Shown here piece after piece: positions 25,521 through 36,006 of a stretch of DNA of 64,000 nt. The translations under genes were made by a program, and so were the position numbers. Numbering within the stretch: position 1 is the stretch's first letter; each line of letters opens with the position of its first letter. Source of the stretch: Salinispora oceanensis (GTDB taxonomy: Bacteria > Actinomycetota > Actinomycetes > Mycobacteriales > Micromonosporaceae); NCBI RefSeq assembly GCF_000383575.1, contig NZ_KB911579.1, positions 4,983,424 through 5,047,423 of the forward strand, read 5' to 3'. A model generated the notes under the pieces. It did not search any database and had not been told where the DNA came from. It was given only the letters and a program-made list of their open reading frames with translations.

Positions 25521-26788
25521 GACGTCACCGCCGACAACCGCCGGAACACCATCGCGGACTGGAAGCCGCCGAAACCGCTGCCGACCGACAATGCCACATC
25601 CACCGGCAGTTCCCGCGCCTCGTTCGGCACGTAGTCCAGGTCGCACTCCGGGTCGCGGGTCGCCCAGTTGGCCGTCGGCGGGACCACACCGAACTCGATG
25701 GCCAGCGCACAGGCGGCCATCTCGATCGACCCGATCGCACCGAGGGAGTGCCCCACCATCGACTTGATTGAACTGATCGGCACCCGGTACGCGGACTCCC
25801 CGAGCGCCCGCTTGAACGCGGCGGTCTCATGCCGGTCGTTCTGTCGGGTGCCGGAGCCATGGGCGCTGATGTAGGAGACCTGATCGGCCCGGATCCGCCC
25901 CTGGCCGAGCGCGTCGGTGATGGCGAGCCCCATCTCCAGCCCGTCCGGACGGAGCCCGGTCATGTGGTAGCCGTTGCTGCGGCTGGCGTACCCGGCGACC
26001 TCGCAGTAGATGTGCGCGCCCCGCCGCCGGGCCCGCTCCTCCTCCTCCAGCACCAGCACCGCGGCGCCCTCGGCGAGGACGAAGCCGTGCCGGTCGGCGT
26101 CGAACGGGCGGGAGGCGTGCTCCGGGTCGTCGTTGTCCGGGCTGGTCGCCTGGATGGCGTCGAACGAGGCGACGGTGACCGGGGAGATCGGCGAGTCGGC
26201 GGCGCCGCTGAGCACCACGTCCGCCTCCCCGTCGGCGATGAGTTGGTGGGCGTAGCCGATCGCGTCGATGCCGGACGTGCAGCCGGTGGAGACCACCTGA
26301 ACCGGGCCGTGCAGCCCGTGCCGGCAGGCTACGTCGGCGGCGAGGCTGCTCGGTACCAACGCCTGGTACAGGTACGGGCCACCCCGGGCGGCGTCAACCA
26401 GCCAGTTCCGACCGCCGTCGCTGACCGTGACGTACTCCTTCTCCAACGCCATCGTCCCGCCGACGGCGGTGCCCAGGACCACCCCGGTGCGATCACGCAA
26501 CGCGTCGGTGAATTCCAGGCCGGCGTCAACGACCGCCTCGGCCGCGCAGGCGAGCGCGAACTGCACGTACCGGTCGGCACGACGTTGTTCGGGAATGCTG
26601 AGGCCGGCGGCCACCGGCTCAAAGTCACACTCGGCGGCGATTCGCGACCGGAACGGCGACGGATCGAAGAAGGAGATCCGCCGGGTCGCCGTACGCCCCT
26701 CGGTGATCGTCTTCCAGAACCTGTCCCGAGTGGCGCCACCCGGCGCGACCACCCCGACGCCGGTCACCACCGAGCGGCGCCCGGTCAC
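25517..26788 (-). CDS. KS-alpha of type II PKS
   Basis: A 423-residue ketosynthase with Cys170 in VSTGCTSG, His in [11 protein letters not shown] and His in [10 protein letters not shown], matching WhiE ORF III/KS-alpha proteins. The GTG at 26788 gives the standard N-terminus ([17 protein letters not shown]); the longer open frame runs through the cupin gene. Together with the CLF and the ACP domain of the 27208-27927 protein it forms the minimal PKS that builds the pigment polyketide from malonyl units. Confidence 0.93.
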   Translation of the reverse strand: MTGRRSVVTGVGVVAPGGATRDRFWKTITEGRTATRRISFFDPSPFRSRIAAECDFEPVAAGLSIPEQRRADRYVQFALACAAEAVVDAGLEFTDALRDRTGVVLGTAVGGTMALEKEYVTVSDGGRNWLVDAARGGPYLYQALVPSSLAADVACRHGLHGPVQVVSTGCTSGIDAIGYAHQLIADGEADVVLSGAADSPISPVTVASFDAIQATSPDNDDPEHASRPFDADRHGFVLAEGAAVLVLEEEERARRRGAHIYCEVAGYASRSNGYHMTGLRPDGLEMGLAITDALGQGRIRADQVSYISAHGSGTRQNDRHETAAFKRALGESAYRVPISSIKSMVGHSLGAIGSIEMAACALAIEFGVVPPTANWATRDPECDLDYVPNEARELPVDVALSVGSGFGGFQSAMVFRRLSAVTS

Positions 26789-26810
26789 GGCGCCACTCCG
26801 ATCTTCACGG

Positions 26811-29300
<2,490 letters not shown>

Positions 29301-29313
29301 CAGCCCACCCCCC

Positions 29314-29919
29314 TCAGGCCGGATCCACCGCGAGCAACGGCTGGTCGTACTCCACCGGTTGGCCGTCATCGGCGAGGACCTCGGTGATGCGCCCGGCGCG
29401 GTCAGCGGTCACCTCGTTCATCAGCTTCATCGCCTCTACAATGCCGACGACCTGGCCGGGATGAATCTGGTCGCCGACGGCGACGAACGGCGCAGCGCCG
29501 GGCTCCGGCGCCCGGTAGAAGGTGCCGACTATCGGCGACCGAACGGCGTGCCGAGCGACGGGCACGGCTGCTGGTTGCGGAGGGACGACCGGCGGCGCGG
29601 CGAGGAGCGGTTGCGGGGGGACGACCGGCGGCCCGGTGAGGACCGGTTGCGGGGGCGGTTGTCCGGCGTCAGCCGCCGCGTGCCACTCCACCTCCAGGAT
29701 CGCGTCGCCGCTGCCCAGCCGGATCCGCCGGATCGGCCCGGCCAGCTCGGCGAGGAGTTCCCGGGCCTGTCGGCGCAGCCCGGTCAGCGCGGCGTCCGCC
29801 GCAACGTTGGATACCGCCGCCGGAGTGGCGTCGAAGGCGCCGGCGGCCCCTGGTTCCGTGTCCGCCGTCGCGTCACCGTTGAGAGTCGTGACGCCGATCG
29901 GCGCCAGTTCGGCGGTCAT
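29314..29919 (-). CDS. accB: Biotin carboxyl carrier protein
   Basis: 201 residues. The biotinyl lysine is Lys165 in EAMKLMN. The N-terminal 85 residues are helical, followed by a Pro-rich swinging linker with an imperfect duplication of PPVVPPQP (98-105 and 109-116). The thumb-loop type and C-terminal domain match AccB. The ATG overlaps the stop of the carboxyltransferase gene (ATGA). It works with the flanking genes to supply malonyl-CoA. Confidence 0.92.
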   Translation of the reverse strand: MTAELAPIGVTTLNGDATADTEPGAAGAFDATPAAVSNVAADAALTGLRRQARELLAELAGPIRRIRLGSGDAILEVEWHAAADAGQPPPQPVLTGPPVVPPQPLLAAPPVVPPQPAAVPVARHAVRSPIVGTFYRAPEPGAAPFVAVGDQIHPGQVVGIVEAMKLMNEVTADRAGRITEVLADDGQPVEYDQPLLAVDPA

Positions 29920-31616
29920 CGGGCACCCGCCTTGGCTCCGAGGCCAGCGGCACCGAACCGGCGGAACCGCCGCCTTCGCTGGCGAACCAGGGTCGCGGTG
30001 GGCACGTCGAGCAAGGGCATCAGGTGCGCCAGCACCGCCTCCCGCACCGCCTGCATCGCGGCCGGCGGGTCGTGGTGCGCGGCTGGTGCCGGTTCCGGCA
30101 CCACCGCGTCCACCACCCCGAGACGACAGAGGTCGCCGCTGGTCAGCCGCAGCGCGCGGGCCGCCTGCGGCGCCGCGGACCGGTCCGGCCAGAGAATCGC
30201 CGCACACCCCTCCGGGCTGATCACCGAGTAGACGGCATGTTCCAGCATCAGCACCCGGTCGGCGACCGCGAGCGCCAGCGCGCCGCCGCTGCCGCCCTCA
30301 CCGGTGATCACCGCGACGACCGGGGTTGGCAGCATCGTCAGGGTCAGGATGTTCTCCGCGATCGCCGCGGCCTGGCCTTGTTCCTCCGCGCCCACTCCCG
30401 GGTCGGCACCCGGGGTGTCGACGAGGGTGACGACGGGCAGCCCCCACCGCGCCGCCAGCCGGACCAGCCGGAGCACCTTCCGGTGCCCGGCCGGACTCGC
30501 CATTCCGAAGTTACGCGCCATCAGGTCGGCGGTGGTGTGGCCCTTCTGGTGGCCGACCACCAGGACCGGGCGGCCGGCCAGCTCCGCCACACCGCCGACG
30601 ACCGCGGGGCAGTCCGAGCCCAGCCGATCACCATGCAGCTCGATGAAGCCGTCGAAGGCCGTCTCCAGATAGTCCAGGGTGGTTGGTCGACCCGGGTGCC
30701 GGGCCAGCCGGACCGTCTCCCAGGCATCCCGTCCGTCGGCACCGGGGCACGGTGCCGGCGGGCTCTCCACGGGTGGGCAATCCGGTTGGGGGCCGGCGCC
30801 CGCCCGTGGCCGCCCGCCGGATGCGGCGACGAGCAGGGTGGCGAGACAACCACGGAGGGCGTGCCGGGGCACCACCAGATCAACCTGGCCGTGCCGCAGC
30901 AGAAACTCGGCGGTTTGGAACCCGTCGGGCAGCTCCCGGCCGGTGACCTGGCGAATCACCCGAGGACCGGCGAAGCCCATCCGGGCGCCACTCTCGGCCA
31001 CCACCACGTCGGTGTTGGTGGCGAACGAGGCGGCAACGCCGCCGTACGTCGGGTCGGTGAGCACACTGACGCTCGGCACTCCGGCCTCGCGCAATGCCGC
31101 GACGGCCTGGCTGACCGTCGCCATCTGCATCAGCGACAGCACCCCTTCCTGCATCCGCGCTCCGCCGGAGGCGGTCACCACCACCAGCGGAACCCGGTCG
31201 GCGAGGGCTCGTTCGGCGGCCCGGGTGATCAGCTCTCCGACCGCGCAACCGAGGCTGCCGCCGAGGAAGCGGAAGTCCATCACGGCGATCACACAGGGCG
31301 CGCCGGCTACTGCGGCGGTACCGCAGACGACCGCCTCGGCCAGCCCGGTGCCGTTGCGCGCGGCGGTGAGCCGATGTGGGTAGGGAAGTACGTCGACGAA
31401 GCCGATCGGATCCACCTCCGGCGCCGGGTCAGCGAGCGCGGTGAACGATCCGGGGTCCACCAGCTGGGCCAGGCGGGCCGGCGCGTCCAGCCGGGAATGT
31501 GCGCCGCACTCCGGGCACACGTCCAGGTTCCGCCGCAGCCGCTTGCGATACAGCAGGCTGGCGCAGCCGCCGCAGCGCGACCAGAGCTGCCCGCCCCGGG
31601 GCGTGGTCGGGTTCAC
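29916..31616 (-). CDS. accDA: Fused acetyl-CoA carboxyltransferase beta-alpha subunit
   Basis: 566 residues. N-terminal half is AccD-like with a Cys4 zinc ribbon (Cys15, Cys18, Cys34, Cys37) and GGARMQEG; after a Pro-rich linker near residue 290, the C-terminal half is AccA-like (ELHGDR, VVTLVDTPGADPG, GEGGSGGALA, YSVISPEGCAAIL). Single-chain beta-alpha carboxyltransferases occur in pathway-associated carboxylases. The GTG overlaps the cyclase stop. With accB and accC it makes a complete acetyl-CoA carboxylase inside the pigment operon. Confidence 0.92.
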   Translation of the reverse strand: MNPTTPRGGQLWSRCGGCASLLYRKRLRRNLDVCPECGAHSRLDAPARLAQLVDPGSFTALADPAPEVDPIGFVDVLPYPHRLTAARNGTGLAEAVVCGTAAVAGAPCVIAVMDFRFLGGSLGCAVGELITRAAERALADRVPLVVVTASGGARMQEGVLSLMQMATVSQAVAALREAGVPSVSVLTDPTYGGVAASFATNTDVVVAESGARMGFAGPRVIRQVTGRELPDGFQTAEFLLRHGQVDLVVPRHALRGCLATLLVAASGGRPRAGAGPQPDCPPVESPPAPCPGADGRDAWETVRLARHPGRPTTLDYLETAFDGFIELHGDRLGSDCPAVVGGVAELAGRPVLVVGHQKGHTTADLMARNFGMASPAGHRKVLRLVRLAARWGLPVVTLVDTPGADPGVGAEEQGQAAAIAENILTLTMLPTPVVAVITGEGGSGGALALAVADRVLMLEHAVYSVISPEGCAAILWPDRSAAPQAARALRLTSGDLCRLGVVDAVVPEPAPAAHHDPPAAMQAVREAVLAHLMPLLDVPTATLVRQRRRRFRRFGAAGLGAKAGAR

Positions 31617-31945
31617 GGCCGGGTTCCAGGAGCGTCGAACCGGTAGACACACCGGGCCATCGCGTCTCGCGGCTCCCGCCAGGTCGGCAGGTACGGCGAG
31701 ACGTACGGACGCAACCGCTCACTGACCCGGACGAACTCCGGGTGCTGCCGGGCCCCGGCGACCGCCGTCTCCCCCGGTAGCTCCGTCTCCAGGAGGTGCA
31801 GGTACAGGTCTTGTAGCCGGTAGAGCGACCGGTGCTGGACCCCGGCCAGGCGAGGCAACTCGGTCGCGTCGGACTCGGCGAAGATCTCGGCGATCCGCTC
31901 CTCCGCGCTCGGGTCGACCTTCGCGACGATCAACGAACGCTCCAT
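31613..31945 (-). CDS. TcmI-type polyketide cyclase, copy 1 (WhiE ORF VII type)
   Basis: A 110-residue cyclase of the TcmI family (ferredoxin-like fold), first gene of the leftward pigment operon, with a GGGGGAGG ribosome site. Characteristic segments are AEIFAESDATELPRL, VQHRSLYRLQDLYLHLLE and PYLPTWREPRDAMARCVYRF. It is clearly paralogous to the protein at 33245-33592. In aromatic PKS loci these cyclases close later rings of the polyketide. Confidence 0.88.
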   Translation of the reverse strand: MERSLIVAKVDPSAEERIAEIFAESDATELPRLAGVQHRSLYRLQDLYLHLLETELPGETAVAGARQHPEFVRVSERLRPYVSPYLPTWREPRDAMARCVYRFDAPGTRP

Positions 31946-32025
31946 CGATGAACCTCCCCCAACGGCTGCGGGCGCCGGCGGCGCCGTACGCCGAAAAGCC
32001 GGATGACTATGCGCACCATGGCGGC

Positions 32026-32200
32026 GTCACCGTCACCGGGGCGTCACCGGAGCCGTCCCCGGCCCAGACTTTGGTGACGGTGCGTTGACGCTGACTGTGT
32101 AGGAGCTGTGACATGCAACCTGCACATAGTGGCCTATCCCCAGTTCAGAGTGGGTTTCACAGCAATTACACACCGATCGGGGATGTTGACGGTGCGTGAC
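32026..32200. promoter_or_regulatory. Symmetric GTCA/TGAC element array in divergent promoter region
   Basis: GTCA occurs at 32026, 32032 and 32043, and TGAC at 32075, 32086 and 32092. The two sets are exact mirror images about 32060.5 (spacings 6 and 11 against 11 and 6). The innermost pair extends to GTCACC/GGTGAC. A further direct copy of TGACGGTGCGT (32075-32085) recurs at 32187-32197 over the -35 of the SARP promoter. The 11-base step is the spacing typical of SARP operators. Candidate operator for the SARP or another dimeric regulator of both pigment operons. The rest of the gap (31946-32339) shows no gene. Confidence 0.45.
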
Positions 32201-32214
32201 TAGATTGATAATCT
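32186..32214 (+). promoter_or_regulatory. Candidate promoter of the SARP operon
   Basis: TTGACG (32186-32191), a 17-base spacer, then TAATCT (32209-32214): a near-consensus vegetative promoter. Transcription would start near 32221, leaving about 120 bases before the SARP ATG at 32340. The -35 overlaps one TGACGGTGCGT element. It also rules out the in-frame ATG at 32196 as the SARP start. Confidence 0.55.
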
Positions 32215-32339
32215 CCGTCACGGTTAACCCGGTGGCCGTGACCCGACGCCGTGCCGCGGGACCAGCTACCCCGACCTGTGGGGTCACGGGCAGCCGCGCC
32301 GGGGGACACAACCGAGGAACATTCCGCAGGGGGTCCGCC

Positions 32340-33164
32340 ATGGCCGCTGGTCCGTCCATGCCGACCGCCGGGGACCGTCCGGGTACTCCGATCCGGCTGC
32401 ACCTGCTGGGCGGGTTCCGGCTGTTGCACAGCAACGCCCCGGTGGTCGTACCGCGCGGGCTGCAACGCGTACTCGCGTTGGTCGGCCTGCGCCCCGGCAC
32501 CACTCGCAGCCACCTCGCCGGGCTGCTCTGGCCTGACACGCCGGAGGAGCGTGCCCTCTCCTCGCTCCGCACCGCGCTGTGGCGGTTACGGCAGGACCCC
32601 TACTGCCCGCTGCACACCAGTGGGGACACCCTCCGACTAGGACCCGCGGTCCACGTTGACGTGGACGCGCTGGTCGGCATGGCCGCCCGGGTCCGGGACG
32701 GGGACGACCCGAACACCGCCGCGGCCGTACTCGCGAAGGGCCGCCACGACCTACTGCCCGGCTGGTACGACGACTGGGTGTTGGCCGAACGGGAGCGGCT
32801 ACGCCAGCTGCGACTCCACATGCTCGAGGAACTGGCCGACCACTATCTGACAGCTGGCCGGCACGGTGAGGCGCTCGAAGCGGCGTTGGAAGCGCTCTCC
32901 GCCGAGCCGCTCCGGGAGACCCCCCACCGCCTGGTGGTCCGCATCCACCTCGCCGAGGGCAATGCCTTCGAGGCGGTGCACGCCTTCTACGTCTACCGAG
33001 ACCTACTGCGTCGGGAGCTACGGCTCGAGCCGTCGGCCACGATGACCGCCCTGCTGGACGACACGCTCCGGCCGATCCGGCAGGCCAGCCGTGACCCCCG
33101 CGGACGCCAGCAGCCACCAACTCCCCGCGTCACCAGGACGGACATGGATGTGACGGGCAGGTGA
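32340..33164 (+). CDS. SARP-family transcriptional activator
   Basis: 274 residues. N-terminal winged-helix DNA-binding domain (LHLLGGFRLL ... GLLWPDTPEERALSSLRTALWRLR) followed by the bacterial transcriptional activation domain (LAERERLRQLRLHMLEELADHYL ... VHAFYVYRDLLRRELRLEPS), the standard SARP layout. It lacks the NB-ARC extension of large SARPs. The ATG at 32340 was chosen because upstream in-frame starts fall in the promoter. Probable pathway-specific activator of both divergent pigment operons; classical whiE loci are controlled by sporulation sigma factors, so a SARP here is notable. Confidence 0.88.
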   Translation: MAAGPSMPTAGDRPGTPIRLHLLGGFRLLHSNAPVVVPRGLQRVLALVGLRPGTTRSHLAGLLWPDTPEERALSSLRTALWRLRQDPYCPLHTSGDTLRLGPAVHVDVDALVGMAARVRDGDDPNTAAAVLAKGRHDLLPGWYDDWVLAERERLRQLRLHMLEELADHYLTAGRHGEALEAALEALSAEPLRETPHRLVVRIHLAEGNAFEAVHAFYVYRDLLRRELRLEPSATMTALLDDTLRPIRQASRDPRGRQQPPTPRVTRTDMDVTGR

Positions 33165-33244
33165 CAGGGGGTTCGGCAGCGTGGAGGACGGCATCCGCCC
33201 CGAACCGGCCGCACGGGGCACCACGGCGGAAGGAATCTCTCAAA

Positions 33245-33592
33245 ATGAGCCGACTACTGATCGTCAGCAGAATCGTCCCCGGCGCGGAGGGACGGGTGGC
33301 CCAGATCTTCGCTGAGTCCGACGCCACCGAGTTGCCCAGCCTCACCGGCGTCCGGCACCGCTCCCTGTACTGCCTGCATGACCTGTGCATCCACCTGATG
33401 GAGACCGCCGACGTGGACCCGGACACCCTGGCCGGCGCCCGGAACCATCCGCTCTACCGGCAGGTCAACGAGCGACTCTCCGCGCACACCTCCCCGTACC
33501 TGCCGACCTGGCGCTCACCGCGCGACGCCATCGCCGGCTGCTTCTACCGTTGGGACTCCGCGGCTACCGCCGCGCCCCACGTGGCGGGCTGA
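33245..33592 (+). CDS. TcmI-type polyketide cyclase, copy 2
   Basis: 115 residues, paralogous along its whole length to the cyclase at 31613-31945 (shared IFAESDATELP, HRSLY, PYLPTWR and RDA segments). The ATG at 33245 is preceded by a GGAAGGA site and gives the same N-terminus as copy 1. It lies 80 bases after the SARP and 7 bases before the hydroxylase. The two copies may close different rings or form a heterodimer. Confidence 0.88.
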   Translation: MSRLLIVSRIVPGAEGRVAQIFAESDATELPSLTGVRHRSLYCLHDLCIHLMETADVDPDTLAGARNHPLYRQVNERLSAHTSPYLPTWRSPRDAIAGCFYRWDSAATAAPHVAG

Positions 33593-33599
33593 CGCCCAC

Positions 33600-34952
33600 G
33601 TGTCCCGCGACCAACCGCACGTTCTGATCATCGGGGCGGGGACCGGTGGGCTCTGCCTGGCGCAGGGACTGCGCCAGGCCGGAATCGCCGTGACCGTCTA
33701 TGAGCGGTACCGCACCCGAGGCGACGGCCTACTCGGCTACCGGGTGGGCATCGGACCAACCGGCAGCCGGGCACTACGCGAGTGCCTGCCGTCCGACCTT
33801 TTCCACACCTACCTGGCCACCTGCGCCAAGTCCCCCCGCTACTTCAACGTCATCACCCAACGGCTCCGGCAGACCGCGTCCTTTCCGCTACGACCGGAGA
33901 CCGACGTGGTGAACACCGAGCGCTCCGTCGCCCGGATGACCCTGCGCCAGGTCCTGCTCACCGGGCTGGAGGACGTGGTCCACTTCGACAAGGCCCTCAC
34001 CCACTTCGAGCAGCGCGATGACGGCAGCGTCACCGCGTACTTCGCGGACGGGGACAGCGCCACCGGCGACCTGTTGGTGGGCGCCGACGGCACCCACTCG
34101 GCGGTCCGGCGCCAGTATCTGCCGCACGCCGTCACCCGAAACGCGGGCACCATCAACATCGCCACCCGGATCCCGTTCACCGAGGAGGTGCGGGCGCTGC
34201 TGCCAGAGCGGATCGAGAAGGGCATCTCGCTCATCTTCGGCAGCGGTGGGGTGATGGGTGTCCTGCACGTCATGGAGTTTCCGTGGGACCGCTCGGGCGC
34301 CCTCAAGGACGGCCTCGATCCGGCCGACGTGGCGCTGTTAAACAGCTGGCCCGGACGGGCGCACGACAGCACCCGCGACAACGTGAACCTGGTGGTCTGG
34401 AGTACCGCCCGGCGATTCCCGCCGGACATCATGCGCCAACGCGGCGATGAGCTGATTCGGACCGCGCTCGGCCTGACCCACAACTGGCACCCGCACCTGC
34501 GCCAGCTGCTGGACCTCGCCGACCCGGCCAGCGCCCTGCCGGTCAAGGTCTCCACCAGCGAACCTGTTCCGCCCTGGAAGAGCAGCACGGTCACCCTGCT
34601 CGGCGACGCCATCCACACGATGACGCCGGGGCGCGGGGTGGGTGCGAACACCGCCCTGCGGGATGCCGCCCTGCTGACCCGGCAGCTGCGCCACACCGCC
34701 GCCGGGGAGAAGACGCTGTTGCAGGCGGTAGCCGACTACGAGGCGGCCATGCTGCCATACGGCTTCGCGCGGGTGGCGGATTCGTTGAACCGCAGCGGCA
34801 CCAGCGGCGACGATCCCATGTACAAACCGGTCGTCGGGCGGCTCGCCCTGCTCGGGGCCCGGGGCTACTTCGGCGTCACCAGCCGGGTGCCGCGGCTCGC
34901 CCGTCGGTTCGTCGATGACTTCTACAGCTACCGGGGCGAGGAGGAGAACTGA
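33600..34952 (+). CDS. FAD-dependent polyketide hydroxylase (WhiE ORF VIII type)
   Basis: 450 residues, group A flavoprotein monooxygenase. The dinucleotide-binding motif is IIGAGTGGLCLAQG, the DG motif is LVGADGTHSAVR and the GD motif is TLLGDAIHTMTPGRGVGAN. It corresponds to whiE ORF VIII, which hydroxylates the polycyclic pigment precursor. The GTG start follows the cyclase stop by 7 bases and has a weak ribosome site. It ends just before a strong hairpin terminator. Confidence 0.87.
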   Translation: MSRDQPHVLIIGAGTGGLCLAQGLRQAGIAVTVYERYRTRGDGLLGYRVGIGPTGSRALRECLPSDLFHTYLATCAKSPRYFNVITQRLRQTASFPLRPETDVVNTERSVARMTLRQVLLTGLEDVVHFDKALTHFEQRDDGSVTAYFADGDSATGDLLVGADGTHSAVRRQYLPHAVTRNAGTINIATRIPFTEEVRALLPERIEKGISLIFGSGGVMGVLHVMEFPWDRSGALKDGLDPADVALLNSWPGRAHDSTRDNVNLVVWSTARRFPPDIMRQRGDELIRTALGLTHNWHPHLRQLLDLADPASALPVKVSTSEPVPPWKSSTVTLLGDAIHTMTPGRGVGANTALRDAALLTRQLRHTAAGEKTLLQAVADYEAAMLPYGFARVADSLNRSGTSGDDPMYKPVVGRLALLGARGYFGVTSRVPRLARRFVDDFYSYRGEEEN

Positions 34953-34959
34953 CCACAAC

Positions 34960-34986
34960 GGCCGGACCCCAGCCCGGGGTCCGGCC
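34960..34986 (+). terminator. Hairpin terminator after pigment hydroxylase
   Basis: An 11-bp perfect stem (GGCCGGACCCC at 34960-34970, GGGGTCCGGCC at 34976-34986) with a 5-base loop, 8 bases after the hydroxylase stop. No U-tract. Confidence 0.8.
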
Positions 34987-35159
34987 ATGCCCGCGCCGAC
35001 CCTTCCGGCAACTTTGAGTTGCGCTATGACCACTGTGGGTGTGATCCGATCTGGCTACGAGCTGTGTTACCTGGCCATGCTGTCGTACCGCACCGGGAAT
35101 GTGGCAAGCTGCGGCGAGCTTTCTCGACTAACTCGCTAATCGAAAAGGGGAGGTCTGCC

Positions 35160-35909
35160 GTGGCGTGGTCGGACTGGCCGTTGATTGTCGTGGCTCTGCT
35201 AGTGGGCGCCGCCGCCGGCTGGGTGGTCCGCGGCCGGCGTCAAGCCGCGCGGGGTGACACCACTGGGGATGGTACGCCGGCACCCGCGACGAGGATCGCC
35301 GTAGGGGAGCCCGCCCCCACCTCCACCAACCGCGACGCCAGCACCAGCACCAGCACCAGCACCAGCACCAGCACCAGCACCAGCAACAACAACAACAACA
35401 GCAACAACACCGACGGTCCTGGTGCGACCGAATCGGCTCCGGCCCCGGCTCCTGCCGCGTCAGAGCCGGCGTCGGCGGCAGAGCAGGTCGACCTGGCGCC
35501 AGCAGCCCGGGAGCACACCCCGACGGCCGACAGCGACCAGGCCGAGGAGCCGGCCGACGCCGACACGACGGCGCCCCCGGTGGTCGTCCCACACCCGGTG
35601 ACGCCCGACACCGAGCCGGCGGACCCGGCCCCGGTCGCCGCCGAGTCCGGACCGGAGCCGGACACCGCTGACGACTTCCGCCGAATCCAGGGGGTCGGGC
35701 CGAAAATGGCCGCGGCGCTCCACGCCGCCGGCATCCGTACCTACCGGCAGCTCGCCGAGTTGGACGAGCCGGCGCTGCGGGAGATGATTCGCGCCGCCGG
35801 CCTGCGTGGCGCGGCGAGCCTGCCGACCTGGCCTCAGCAGGCGAAGGCGCTGGCCAAGGCGCCCGAGCCAGCGGGTGCGCTGCCGGCCGAGAGCGGCTCG
35901 GGCGCCTAA
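35160..35909 (+). CDS. Membrane-anchored helix-hairpin-helix protein with low-complexity linker
   Basis: 249 residues. One N-terminal transmembrane segment (WPLIVVALLVGAAAGWVV), then about 150 residues of Ser/Thr, Asn, Pro, Ala and Glu-rich linker including a (Ser-Thr)n tract and an Asn run, then a C-terminal helix-hairpin-helix domain (DDFRRIQGVGPKMAAALHAAG) of the type found after ribosomal proteins and nucleases. GTG at 35160 has a strong GGGGAGG site; the longer frame upstream is not protein-like. Function unknown; a cytoplasmic DNA-contacting domain tethered to the membrane is suggested. Confidence 0.8.
   Translation: MAWSDWPLIVVALLVGAAAGWVVRGRRQAARGDTTGDGTPAPATRIAVGEPAPTSTNRDASTSTSTSTSTSTSTSNNNNNSNNTDGPGATESAPAPAPAASEPASAAEQVDLAPAAREHTPTADSDQAEEPADADTTAPPVVVPHPVTPDTEPADPAPVAAESGPEPDTADDFRRIQGVGPKMAAALHAAGIRTYRQLAELDEPALREMIRAAGLRGAASLPTWPQQAKALAKAPEPAGALPAESGSGA
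35343..35384. repeat. Hexanucleotide microsatellite (ACCAGC)7
   Basis: Seven perfect tandem copies of ACCAGC followed by five AAC triplets, inside the coding sequence of the HHH protein. The unit is a multiple of three, so copy-number changes alter the Ser-Thr linker length without a frameshift. Confidence 0.9.
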
Positions 35910-35945
35910 CGGCGTGGGCCCGGCGACACCGGCCGACGGATACCG

Positions 35946-35975
35946 CACCGGGGACGGCAGTTGCCGTCCCCGGTG
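35946..35975. terminator. Bidirectional terminator between convergent genes
   Basis: A 14-bp perfect stem (35946-35959 with 35962-35975, arm CACCGGGGACGGCA) with a 2-base apex, between the HHH gene and the first beta-helix gene, which converge. Confidence 0.75.
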
Positions 35976-36006
35976 TGGTCGGATATCTATGTAATCGCGA
36001 CTGGTG

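Noticed and set aside
32196-32339. N-terminal extension of the SARP from an ATG at 32196
   Set aside because: This ATG lies between the -35 and -10 of a near-consensus promoter, and the extra residues are unlike SARPs. The ATG at 32340 gives the standard N-terminus.
35336-35410. CRISPR-like or regulatory repeat array
   Set aside because: It is a simple in-frame hexanucleotide/trinucleotide microsatellite without spacers.
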